Shown here: positions 54,867-64,000 of the stretch, in pieces
Position numbering within the stretch: position 1 is the stretch's first letter
How the letters are laid out: the number at the start of each line of letters is the position of its first letter
From: Rutidosis leptorrhynchoides
Taxonomy: Eukaryota > Streptophyta > Magnoliopsida > Asterales > Asteraceae
Direction of reading: 5' to 3'
NCBI RefSeq assembly: GCF_046630445.1
Contig: NC_092338.1
Location: 344,043,501-344,107,500, forward strand
Length of the DNA: 64,000 nt
The notes under the pieces: model-generated
What the model was told of the DNA's origin: nothing
What the model saw: the letters and a program-made list of their open reading frames with translations, nothing else
The model's database searches: none
Translations under genes and position numbers: made by a program

Positions 54867-55284
54867 TATTTTAGCGAATTAAACCGTCATATTGAAACCA
54901 CGTGACTAGTAAAATAAAGTAGTAATATCACAATGGAAGCACCTATTGGCTCCCTTTATCTGAAGCATTAATTAATTACATGGACAAATCATGGACCTTT
55001 AGAAGTGTTGGCGGGTCCTAGAAGTTGATCTTTGTGATTCGTCGTGTGTACTTCGTTTGTTTTCGTCTTTTTATTTTTGTCCTTTTATTTTCGTGTAGTT
55101 TTCGGTTTATATTAGTTAGTTAGTGTATTTTTAGGTATCTGATTGTTTGAGAGGCTCGTTTATAGATAGTTTATGTGTAGATGATTGCTTTCTAAGTGCG
55201 AGCTTCCTCGTTTCTCTCCATGTTTTTGTAATCTGTTGAGGGCGTGTTTCTTTGAAAAACGACCTCGGTTCTATTTGAGTTTTC
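54867..55284. other. Left flank of element C
   Basis: No gene seen. 55020-55280 is T-rich with TTTTCGT words and may be the end of another degraded element. 55285-55289 (GTTAT) should be one copy of the target duplication of C. Confidence 0.4.
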
Positions 55285-55289
55285 GTTAT

Positions 55290-56664
55290 TGATGTGTCGC
55301 GAGGTGTATATAAAATAGCTATTAATTTTAGCAGGAAATACTATTAAATACGATACAATTTTACACAAGATATTTATTTATTTATTGAATGGATATACTT
55401 AAACCTTGCTACAACACTAATAGGCAGTGTACCTAATCGTACAGTAGTGTAGTTTTTAGTAAGTCCGGTTCGTTCCACAGGGAATCTTTTTTTTAAACAA
55501 AGCTCAACGCTATATTAGTTTACTTTTATAAAAATACAAATATATATATATATAAGTAATATTATTATTATAAAGGGGGGTTTTTACCGTATAATGACCG
55601 GTTTGTCGATTTTAAAACTTTAGTCGCAGTTAAAGCCAAATGTAAAATAATAAATAAATACAAGACTTAATTTAAAGCGTAAAGTAAATAACGATAATGA
55701 AATTGCGAATAATAAAAGTGTGATAAAATAAACTTGCGATAATTAAAAAGTACGATAATTAAAAGTGCAATTAAATATAATAACAACAAATAAAAGTGCG
55801 ATAATTAGAAGTGCAATTAAATATAAAATAAAGGAATTTAAATATGAAATAAAAGTATTATGCTTATTTAAACTTCCGTAATCATGATGTTTGACGTGTT
55901 GATTTTAGTTTTATGCCCATGGGTTAATTGTCCTTTGTCCTGGAGTATTTAATATGTCCGTCTGGTTTTTGTCCATAACAGTCCATCAGTCATAAATATA
56001 AAGTGCGAGTGTCCTCGTCAAATTATCCTTATACCCGAAGTTAAATATTCCAACTAATTGGGGACTTAAACTGTAACAAGATTTTAATACTTTGTTTAAT
56101 AATTACACCAGGATGTCGACTGAGTGTAACCCAAGGTTTTAATATTTTGTTATCAATTATACCAAGTGTCCTTGTACATAATTTCACCCCTGTTTTAATT
56201 ATTCTAGTGGCTATTAATCCATTCCCGTGTCCGGTTAAATGAACGATTATTCGTACATATAAATACCCCGCCCATCGTGTCCGATCGAGTGTATATGGTA
56301 ATTTATAGGGACGCCCAATTGTAAATCTTTATATTAACATTAACAAACTATCATTTAGTTAAACAAATATAAAGCCCATTAATAGCCCATAGTCTAATTT
56401 CCACAAGTGTCGTTCTTTTGTCCAAACCCCAATTATGGTACAAAGCTCAATTACCCAATTTTAGTAATTAGCCCAACATCATGATTACTTCGGATTAAAT
56501 AAGCATAATAATAACTTAGCTACGAGACATTAAATTATAAAGGTTGAACATAACTTACAATGATTAAAAATAGCGTAGCGTTACACGGACAGAATTTCGA
56601 CTTACACCCTTACAATATTCGCTAACATACCCTTATTATTAGGATTTAAAATTAAAATTAAAAT

Positions 56665-56697
<33 letters not shown>

Positions 56698-57302
56698 TTA
56701 CGTATATATTGAGAGAGAGATAGATATTGATGATGAAAAATGATCAGAATTCGGTTGGCTTTATAGGGAATTGCAGAATTTGGGGCTCCGCGACTCGCGG
56801 CTCTTTTTGCCTTCAAACTCCGCGAGTCGCGGAGTTTGTAAATACAGCTCACACAATTTGGAGTCTTTCTTGCCGACGGTTTTTATTTATTTATATAATA
56901 TATAAATAATTATAAGAATTATTTAAATATTATATTATATTTATGTGCATAGTTGACTTGTAATTTTTAGTCCGTTGCGTCGAGCGTTGAGAGTTGACTC
57001 TGGTCCCGGTTCCGGATTTTCGAACGTCCTTGCGTACAATTTAATATCTTGTACTTTGCGTTTTGAATCTTGTACTCTTGTAATTTCGAGACGTTTCTTA
57101 TCAATAATTGGAACCTCTTTGATTGTATTTTGTACTTTTGAGCTTTTTGGTCGTTTGCGTCTTCAATTCGTCGAATCTGTCTTTTGTCTTCACCTTTTAT
57201 TATTTAAACGAATATCACTTGTAAATAGAACAATCGCAAATAAAAGCTTGTCTTTCTTGAGGAATAATGCTATGAAATATATGTTCGTTTTTAGCATTAT
57301 CA
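55290..57302 (-). mobile_element. 3' LTR of element C
   Basis: 2013 bp, TGATGTGTC..TTATCA on the plus strand. The minus-strand TATA box (CTATAAAG) is at 56759-56766. Upstream of it are CTCCGCGACTCGCGG (56786-56800) and a 23-bp palindrome with one central base (56815-56837). 55880-56560 is nearly identical to the same part of the N LTR. A degenerate repeat of AAAGTGCGATAATTA units lies at about 55720-55830. Confidence 0.88.
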
Positions 57303-59622
57303 AATATTCCCACACTTGAGCGTTGCTTGTCCTCAAGCAATATCGTCTTGAAATACTAGAATCACTTCTTTATTCTTCACACTTTGTACATCAGTGATTT
57401 CTATACAGCGGTATAAACAATGGTAGTAACGATATGGTTTACAGTCCCACATGACTATAAAAATTTAGATCCATTAAGGAAATTGGATCTTTATGAAAAC
57501 ATTTGATCTTTTGAAAATTGAATCTAGTTTTTACCCTAGATAAGTTTTCCGGAATAACCCTTCACCGGTGTTTGCAAAATATTTTTGTGGGTTTGGTGGG
57601 TTTCAGATTTGAAAATTTTAGCTCAAAACTTATGGTTTTGTGTTACCCACTTGCTAACCTTGTATTTGGAAAGCAACACATCCAGTTTACTTGTCCCGTA
57701 TATTACCTTTCGGTAAACTACCGTCCGGTTGTAAAGGAAAGCGTTGAACAAGCAACTGTTAAGGCAATGTCCCCTGACATGCTTTTAATTATGGTCTATA
57801 ACGTGTCGGACGTAATTACTATCCTTTGTAGGAGCAATAGTAAAGCTCACCCTTATGATTTTTCGGTCTGGCACAAGGTCCTGTCTTTGACCACTATGCA
57901 ACCACCGTTCTTACGGTTGACACCCGATTTGGTTCAGGTGACCTAATGAATTCCAGGTGAATTCCTAGGATTTTACGTTCAATGGTAATGAACGCATTGA
58001 AAATAGGGTTTTCAGAAAACAAATCGGTTTGTAATTTTGATCAAAATATTTTCTCGTTCAAGCTCGAGTTTAGATATCATTGAATTCCATGAGTTTGAAT
58101 TCTCAATCTTTAAGGTCAATCTCTAGGATTGAGTAATATCAGGCTTAAAAGCTGATTTTTAATCTTTAAGGAGATTATCCTTTCTGGGGATCTGATTCAT
58201 TAGTCTTATCCAGCTAATTTGCATGGTGCCCCCCCATTGTACAAGATAAATCCTTCTCATGGTTAGGATAAATCTGACCACTGGGCGACCCTGTTTAATG
58301 CTGAGGTCCGTGGATTTCCTGCTGATTTTAGTGATGACTTTTCTAGATTTTTCGTCAACATACAGCTGGTCTGGACGACAACTTCTTGACCTAAATCAAG
58401 AAGCGCGTGTCTTTTTCGGAAGACTTTACTTCCTTTTAATGATGGAATTGATTCATCATGTAGATCCATCTTTCTTACAGTAAATCAGGTAAAACTTTTT
58501 AGTATAGTCCAAAGCAAAAGTATTTTTAGTTATTTGTACAAAAATATGTGATATATGTTTTGAATAACTTGAAGAATTTTCCCACACTTGGCTTTTATTT
58601 TCCTTTTTATTGTCCTCTATTCCATTTTAAATGAATTTTAACATTTTGGTTTATTTCTCAATTTATGTCCTTTCCGAGGTTACAATAATTTCGGTGTTAA
58701 AACCTAGTTTTATCGTTCATAAATATGTATAAACATGATTTTGAGTTCATTTAATTGAAAATTTTGAAAATTTTTACTAGAATTGGGTAGTCAGTATATA
58801 AGACTAGGGCTGTTCTTTATTATCAGAGAGCACTAGATTCTAATACAACTACTGCTTTACTAGTATTTTAATGGTAACCAAGTGTTTAAGATAAAAATTA
58901 TAAAATCCGAAAGAATTTAACTCCTTCCCACACTTAAGATCTTGCAATGCCCTCATTTGCAAGAAATCAGTAACAATTTAAATTATTGAGGGTGATTTGT
59001 GTGAAAATGATTAAATTTTTACCAAAGTTTCTAAATATATTGGCGTTTGTTTGCTGAATGATAAATGGTGCACATCATTTGTTCATTCCGTCTTGTTGTT
59101 ATTTCACATATATTTTGCATCTTGTCGTCAAAATTAGTTGCTTTTGCTGAACTTAATGCCAGTCTTTGAAAATGCGTTGTTTTACCCTGTTGTGTACATA
59201 AGATAAACTGCAAACATATATACATATTTTTGAAGTTTGGTATATTACCCCACATTCAAAAATTATTAAAATCTAAGAATAAAAGTTAGAAAATTATAAA
59301 AACTATTACAATATTAACATAAGTATTAAACGTATCAACATTACAAATTACAAAATAAATAAAAATAAGTAGACTAGGGATGATACTGATACCAATAGGG
59401 GTTCCATGCATAACCATAGGTGCTATAAAATGCTTCGGCAGGGTTATACATAGGATACGGTGGTTGCATCTCTATAGACCAGGGATGGAATATGGGTTTT
59501 GGAGTAGGAATATAGTTTCTACCTATATGTTGGCAATGAGCTATGATTTGGTTTTGATGAACTTGCCAATCTTCAAATGCTCTCTGTCTAGCATTTTCGT
59601 ACTCCTGTGAAGCTATAAACCT
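57303..59622 (-). other. 3' non-coding region of element C
   Basis: The polypurine tract AGTGTGGGAATATT lies against the LTR (about 57303-57316). Similar motifs recur near 58580 and 58926. Much of the region is homologous to 25439-27389 in N. The 142-codon plus-strand open frame at 57518-57946 is probably not a gene, since its N counterpart is shortened by frame changes. Confidence 0.55.
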
Positions 59623-60720
59623 TTACATTTCTTGCATTTCATTTCCCCCTCCTACATTACCTTGCTGTTGGTTTCTCTCAACCTGTGGATGTCTACCATG
59701 GTATTGTACTGCGGCGTTATTTCGCCTCTTCAAAACTTTCGCACTATGGTATACATTTAAACCTATAGTTTCGCGGGGTTCTGGTTCTTCGACTAATAAT
59801 CCCCCCTGACTTATATCCACACCGAGATATTCAGCAATTAAAGTAATAAAAATACCACCTCCTATTATGCTATGCGGTCTCATCCCCCTAACCATAGCTG
59901 ATAAATAATAACCCACACAATAAGGTATACTTACAGCGCTTTGTGGGTCTCGAATACACATATGGTAAAACAAATCCTGTTCATTTACCTTTTCCTTGTT
60001 CTTACCTCTTTGTGTAATCGAATTAGCTAAAAACCTATGAATTACTCTTAATTTAGCTCTATCTATATCCAAATAAGAGTAATTTTCCCCTTTGAATCGG
60101 TGATGGCTTGTCATTTGACTCCATACACCATGTGTATCAAAATTTTCATCTATCTTTCTACCATTTAGTATCAACCCTCTACAATCGGCAGATGCTAACT
60201 CCTCAGGCGTATATATACGTAAAGCCTGAGCCATGTCTAGTAAAGACATGTGGCGCATCGAACCTCCTAACAAAAATCTAATAAAAGATCGATCGGTTAA
60301 ACTAGCTACCCGATCATTTAATTCTATACTACACAACAATTCTTCACACCATACTTTATATACAGGTCTACGCATGGTGAATAAACGTACCCAGTCATTA
60401 AAAGTAGAATTACCATACCTCTGTACAAGTAATTCTCTAATTGGCCCGGCCAATTCTACAGCTTCTAATGGTCCCCATTCTATGACCCTAGGCACCTCAA
60501 CGACTTTAGAATGAAGAGTATGCAAACCCCTTTGGTATTTTGGATAATCTATCCAAAGTCTGTCAAATCTCAGGTTCGGGTGCAAATCTTCCAAGTGCAT
60601 ATCAGAAAATGTCATGACTGGATGAGGTATATCTTGCTTGTAGTAGTTATCCACCTCCTGTTGTTCCGCATTCTCAGCAGGAGCATTGCGAGCTTGGGAT
60701 GAAGATTCACCCCTTTCAGT
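59623..60720 (-). CDS. ATHILA ORF-1-like protein, main exon
   Basis: An open frame of 365 codons that follows directly on a strong splice acceptor (minus TTGATGTGTTTTGCAG, ending at 60721). No in-frame ATG lies near its start; the first is at 60618. A donor, CAG followed by GTAAGT, sits at 62579-62578, and joining it to 60720 would place ATG 62620 in frame through a 14-codon first exon, for about 379 residues. Motifs such as PRVIEWGPLEAVELAGPIRE, RFLLGGSMRHMSLLDMAQAL, DRAKLRVIHRFLANSI, DLFYHMC and GGGIFITLIAEYLGV resemble the ATHILA ORF-1 family, found after pol in Athila elements. No signal peptide or membrane segment is clear. Its role is unknown. Confidence 0.75.
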   Translation of the reverse strand, partial: TERGESSSQARNAPAENAEQQEVDNYYKQDIPHPVMTFSDMHLEDLHPNLRFDRLWIDYPKYQRGLHTLHSKVVEVPRVIEWGPLEAVELAGPIRELLVQRYGNSTFNDWVRLFTMRRPVYKVWCEELLCSIELNDRVASLTDRSFIRFLLGGSMRHMSLLDMAQALRIYTPEELASADCRGLILNGRKIDENFDTHGVWSQMTSHHRFKGENYSYLDIDRAKLRVIHRFLANSITQRGKNKEKVNEQDLFYHMCIRDPQSAVSIPYCVGYYLSAMVRGMRPHSIIGGGIFITLIAEYLGVDISQGGLLVEEPEPRETIGLNVYHSAKVLKRRNNAAVQYHGRHPQVERNQQQGNVGGGNEMQEM

Positions 60721-62578
60721 CTGCAAAACACATCAAACACAATTTTTGTGCATCCAAATATGCATTAGTGTCAGCAAAATCATCAATCAAAATAATTACA
60801 ATGACATGATCAATTTATATCAAACTTAAGCTCATTTTCATATTTTCATCAAATCTACACCTTTTCAAATAAGCATATACGAAAATGTTCGCCAAGTTCA
60901 TAAGCATTCAACTCAAATAACATGTCAAAATAATCATTACTAGCAATTAAACAAGTTTCAAATGGCATTATCTTTCAAAAATCAAGTTCATGAATTTTAG
61001 ACTTGAAAAAGTCCACTTTAATTTTCAAAATCATGTTTAGGCTCAAAGTTTGGATCATTTAACTACCTAAACATGTTACACTACTTAATTTAGCAACAAT
61101 TCATGACAAAAATCGGCCATAACCTGTTTATATCAAAAAGTCCCAAATTTGCTCAAGAACACAAACCCTAGATTACTCAAAATTTGAAGTTTAAGGCTTC
61201 TAATCATGTTAAATAGCATCAATCTAGGTTATACAAGCATAATACATAAACAATTTAAGCATAATTACACTAAAAAGCATCAAAATCAAATTGGGGAAAA
61301 ATTGCTCAAGAACACTAATTTTCGGATTAAATGGTGTTTAGATGTAGAAATTTACCGTTTTTCTTGAGTAATTCCTTGATAGCATCCTTCTCAACATGAT
61401 TTTAGTAAAAGATTTGATGATTAACAGTTAAAAATTGTGATTTTGGGGGTGTTTTTGCGTGTTTTTTCGAGGGTTATTTTCGCAGTTTTTTTTTCCTGTG
61501 GTGTGTGGTTTGAAACTGATCAGTTCGTTCAGCTTTATTTTTTTCTGTAATTTGGTCCCTCCGCGACTCGCGGTATTTGGACCCTTCAAACTCCGCGAGT
61601 CGCGGAGTTTTTTTTTTTTTTTTTTTTTTTTTATAACATCTTATACTAATTAAAACAATTAAGTAATTAATTTTAAAATTTTGTTTCCCTTGTTATTTAG
61701 GACGAGGTCGTTTCGGATCGATGTCCTAGTCCGTCCCTCGACAAAATTTTAAAATTTGTCTTTTTGTAGCGATTGTTTTAAAAGCTAAGATTTTTGGGTT
61801 TTTTTAATGTTTTTGGCATACTTTAATTCAATAAGATTAAAAATAATGATAATAAAAATTCTCGTCCCTCCCTTGGGTAAAACAATTTCGGTTTAAAGAC
61901 CTAGTCTTCAACTTACGACGAATTTTAAAAATCATATTTTTAACTTAATGAGATAAAGTAAATTTTTGTTTTTAAATTCACACAATTTAAATATAAAATT
62001 CAAAATTAATATTAAAAATTCACACTAAACTTAAAATTTGAAATGCATAAAAATAAAAATTCATATTTTAAAAAAAATTAAAAATTCACACCAAACTTAA
62101 TTTAAAAATTCATATTATAAATTCACACCAAACTTATATTAATTTTTCAAATATTTACAATTTTAAATATATTGTTTTTACAAAGTTTACAATATTAATT
62201 TAAGATTTAAATATTAATTTTAAAAACATGGTAAAAATAAAATTAAAAATCTTTTTGGCTTTTTATCCCACTTTAATCAATCAAATATTATCAAAAATAT
62301 GCGCCCCTCTTTTCGGTAAAGTAATTTCGGTTCCAAGACCTAATTTAACTCATGACGAATTTTTGAAATATTTTGGGTTGATTGATTAAAGATATTTATA
62401 CCTTAAGAATAAACGTTAAATTTCGCAGTGATGTAATAAATTTTTGAATGATATCAATAATTTCGGTCGCCAAACCTAATTTTATTCAATACCAATTTAA
62501 TACTTTATAGCGAACAAATTAGCGTTTATTATCAAAAGGTTAAAAATAAAAATAAAAATAAAGACTGTACAGACTTAC
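60721..62578 (-). other. Predicted intron of element C, with paired palindromes
   Basis: Bounded by GTAAGT (minus, 62578) and TTTTGCAG (60721). It is AT-rich with no open frame. It holds CTCCGCGACTCGCGG (61559-61573), the 23-bp palindrome (61588-61610) and a T-run to 61632, the same arrangement as in the leader of N. Three short segments near 61680-61740, 61860-61920 and 62300-62360 share GTCCCTC..GGTAAA..TTTCGGT..CGACGAATTTT words, as of an old internal duplication. Confidence 0.55.
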
Positions 62579-62620
62579 CTGTGAAATAGATTTCTTAGTT
62601 ATATGATCTATCCCATTCAT
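62579..62620 (-). CDS. Predicted first exon of the ATHILA ORF-1-like protein
   Basis: 14 codons from ATG 62620 to the CAG before GTAAGT at 62578. It overlaps the end of the 138-residue frame in another phase. It is inferred from splice signals only. Confidence 0.4.
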
Positions 62621-63011
62621 AAGATAGTCGGTTTAATTGGTTTTCCATGGCTACATAGGCGTAACCTCGAGCATTCAGTGTCTTTTCTTCTAAACATACG
62701 AATGGTCCGTCTCTGCATAAAGTAACAAATTCGGTATTTGAATAGGTTTGATTATTTGAACATTTACCTCCATGTGACCATTTTCCGCATTTGTGACATC
62801 TTTCTAGGTGTCGTGCTCTCCTTTTCGCTGCGGATTTTGATTTTCCTTTACCAAATTGTAACTTATTATCTTCGCATCTGGATTCTTTTCTAACTCCGTC
62901 CATTCTTTCTCTGATTACTGATACTATTTCACTCGGAAGTGTGTCATTATTACGTTTAGTGATCAAAGCGTGTAGCATTAGACCATGGTTTAGTTCACAG
63001 GCAGTCTTCAT
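62595..63011 (-). CDS. Hypothetical zinc-knuckle protein between pol and ORF-1 (element C)
   Basis: ATG 63011 to TAA 62595, 138 residues, uninterrupted. It has a Lys/Arg-rich middle (FGKGKSKSAAKRRARHLER) followed by CHKCGKWSHGGKC, a CX2CX4HX3C knuckle close to but not the same as the Gag type, then a Tyr/Asn-rich end. It might bind nucleic acid. It ends 16 bases before the predicted splice donor. I do not recognise a named family. It could be a relocated Gag piece or a captured host zinc-knuckle fragment. Confidence 0.5.
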   Translation of the reverse strand: MKTACELNHGLMLHALITKRNNDTLPSEIVSVIRERMDGVRKESRCEDNKLQFGKGKSKSAAKRRARHLERCHKCGKWSHGGKCSNNQTYSNTEFVTLCRDGPFVCLEEKTLNARGYAYVAMENQLNRLSYEWDRSYN

Positions 63012-63182
63012 TTTGTAAAAACCTAAAAAAATAAAAATTCAGAATGGGGGGAGAAGACTAGTTCTTTAGGGTCTGCTAGGGAAAGACCATTCGGGTTCCA
63101 TTTTCGAGAACTACACAAAAACAGACAATCTAACTCTAACAGAAATACATATTATCCTTTAAAGACTTGATTCTCCCCACAC
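63012..63182 (-). other. Spacer after integrase with polypurine-like motif
   Basis: The minus strand reads CTAAGTGTGGGGAG at about 63173-63186, overlapping the integrase stop. It is the same motif as the polypurine tract beside the LTRs of C and N. Confidence 0.6.
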
Positions 63183-64000
63183 TTAGTTAGCTGTGGTGTC
63201 GAAATTGTGATTAACTTCGTTGTTAACTTCCATCGGACTATCTATGTAGTGTTTAACTCTGTGACCATTAACTTTAAATTCAATCCCATTTGAATTTATT
63301 AATTCTATCGTTCCGTATGGGAAAACTCTTTTGACTATGAATGGTCCAGACCATCTTGATTTCAATTTTCCAGGAAATAGCTTGAATCGTGAATTGAAAA
63401 GAAGAACTCTGTCTCCTTCCTTAAATTCTTTTGAACTTCTGATTCTTTTATCATGCCATTTCTTCGTTCTTTCTTTATAGATTAACGAATTTTCGTATGC
63501 TTCATGTCTTAATTCTTCTAATTCGTTTAGTTGACTTAATCGTAGACGTCTGGCTTCATGTAAATCAAGATTACATGTCTTCAAAGCCCAAAATGCTTTT
63601 TGTTCAATTTCTACTGGAAGATGACATGCTTTTCCATAAACAAGTCTAAAAGGTATGGTTCCAATTGGAGTTTTGTAGGCTGTTCTAAAAGCCCAGAGTG
63701 CATCCTCCAATTTAATGGACCATTCCTTCGGATTTGATCCTACGGTTTTCTCTAGAATACGTTTTAAAGCTCGGTTGGTATTTTCAACTTGTCCACTTGT
63801 TTGTGGATGATATGCGGTGGAGATTTTATGAGTTACTCCATATCTTTTAAGAACTTTCTCAAGTTGATTATTACAGAAATGAGTACCCCGTTTACTTATT
63901 AAAGCTTTCGGTGTTCCAAACCTTGCAAAAAGACGTTTTAAAAAGTTGACTACAACTCGTGCATCGTTAGTTGGGAGAGCTTGTGCTTCCGCCCATTTAG
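63183..64000 (-). CDS. pol: Athila-type integrase, C-terminal part (runs off the window)
   Basis: Open from the window edge to the stop at 63183. It holds the end of the integrase core ([40 protein letters not shown]) and the typical Athila C-terminal part (FRTAYKTPIGTIPFRLVYGK, CHLPVEIE, NELEELRHEAYENSLIYKER, FKEGDRVLLFNSRFKLFPGK, SRWSGPFIV). The Glu of the acidic triad is present (QVENTN), but where the second Asp is expected (ISDRG) this copy reads ISKRG, so it is probably inactive. No start codon is expected here, because it is part of a polyprotein. Confidence 0.9.
   Translation of the reverse strand, partial: KWAEAQALPTNDARVVVNFLKRLFARFGTPKALISKRGTHFCNNQLEKVLKRYGVTHKISTAYHPQTSGQVENTNRALKRILEKTVGSNPKEWSIKLEDALWAFRTAYKTPIGTIPFRLVYGKACHLPVEIEQKAFWALKTCNLDLHEARRLRLSQLNELEELRHEAYENSLIYKERTKKWHDKRIRSSKEFKEGDRVLLFNSRFKLFPGKLKSRWSGPFIVKRVFPYGTIELINSNGIEFKVNGHRVKHYIDSPMEVNNEVNHNFDTTAN

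Larger units (their letters stand above)
55290..64000 (-). mobile_element. Element C: Athila-type LTR retrotransposon, 3' half
   Basis: Minus-strand order from the window edge: integrase (64000-63183), a zinc-knuckle reading frame (63011-62595), a spliced ATHILA ORF-1-like frame (62620-62579 plus 60720-59623), a non-coding region with repeated polypurine motifs, and the 3' LTR (57302-55290). RT, protease, gag and the 5' LTR lie beyond the window. The LTR and 3' region are homologous to those of element N. Confidence 0.88.

Overview
This is nuclear DNA from a flowering plant: AT-rich, with long nested LTR retrotransposons, plant SINE, LINE, MITE and Helitron remnants, and one intron-rich host gene. 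The LTR families recall those of Asteraceae, but that assignment is a guess from resemblance and is not shown by the window. Only one intact host gene is visible: a 12-exon alpha/beta hydrolase of the lipid-droplet-associated hydrolase family on the minus strand (41067-47901), whose introns hold a hAT-type MITE, two SINEs, microsatellites and a GC-rich insertion.

Left side (1-38399) is a nest of LTR elements. 1-682 is the end of an Athila-type LTR (D), inserted in the internal region of a minus-strand chromovirus-like element (A, 683-9606). A is also split by a solo LTR (S, 1201-4479, target duplication GGTGG). Next is a second minus-strand element of the same kind (B, 10682-38394, target duplication CATGC). 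B is split by a plus-strand Tekay-type chromovirus (E, 15024-34750). E is split inside its integrase by a minus-strand, non-autonomous Athila-type element (N, 23625-31487, target duplication CATAC). The order of insertion is therefore B, then E, then N, and LTR divergence read by eye agrees (N about 0.2 percent, E and B about 1-2 percent).

E has one gag-pol reading frame with three nonsense codons, and ahead of gag an extra Pro/Ser-rich, acidic, coiled-coil reading frame. A and B have no pol in the window, but each keeps, just behind its primer site, a reading frame ending in the same kind of coiled coil. B also carries a piece of a poly(A)-binding-protein gene.

Centre and right (38400-55289): SINE-like pieces, the hydrolase gene, a Helitron end, a 5'-truncated LINE with a 13-bp target duplication, a broken trihelix/NAM-associated gene and MITEs. 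The right end (55290-64000) is the 3' half of an Athila-type element (C, minus strand): integrase, a small zinc-knuckle reading frame, and an ATHILA ORF-1-like reading frame that seems to be reached by splicing, followed by the 3' LTR.

The best leads for something undescribed are the accessory coiled-coil protein ahead of gag and its reuse by non-autonomous partners, the paired palindromes just upstream of the LTR TATA boxes in two unrelated retrotransposon lineages, the repeated polypurine-tract-like motifs inside these elements, and the splice arrangement feeding the Athila ORF-1. I had no search tool: family names rest on motif recognition, and identities are by eye.
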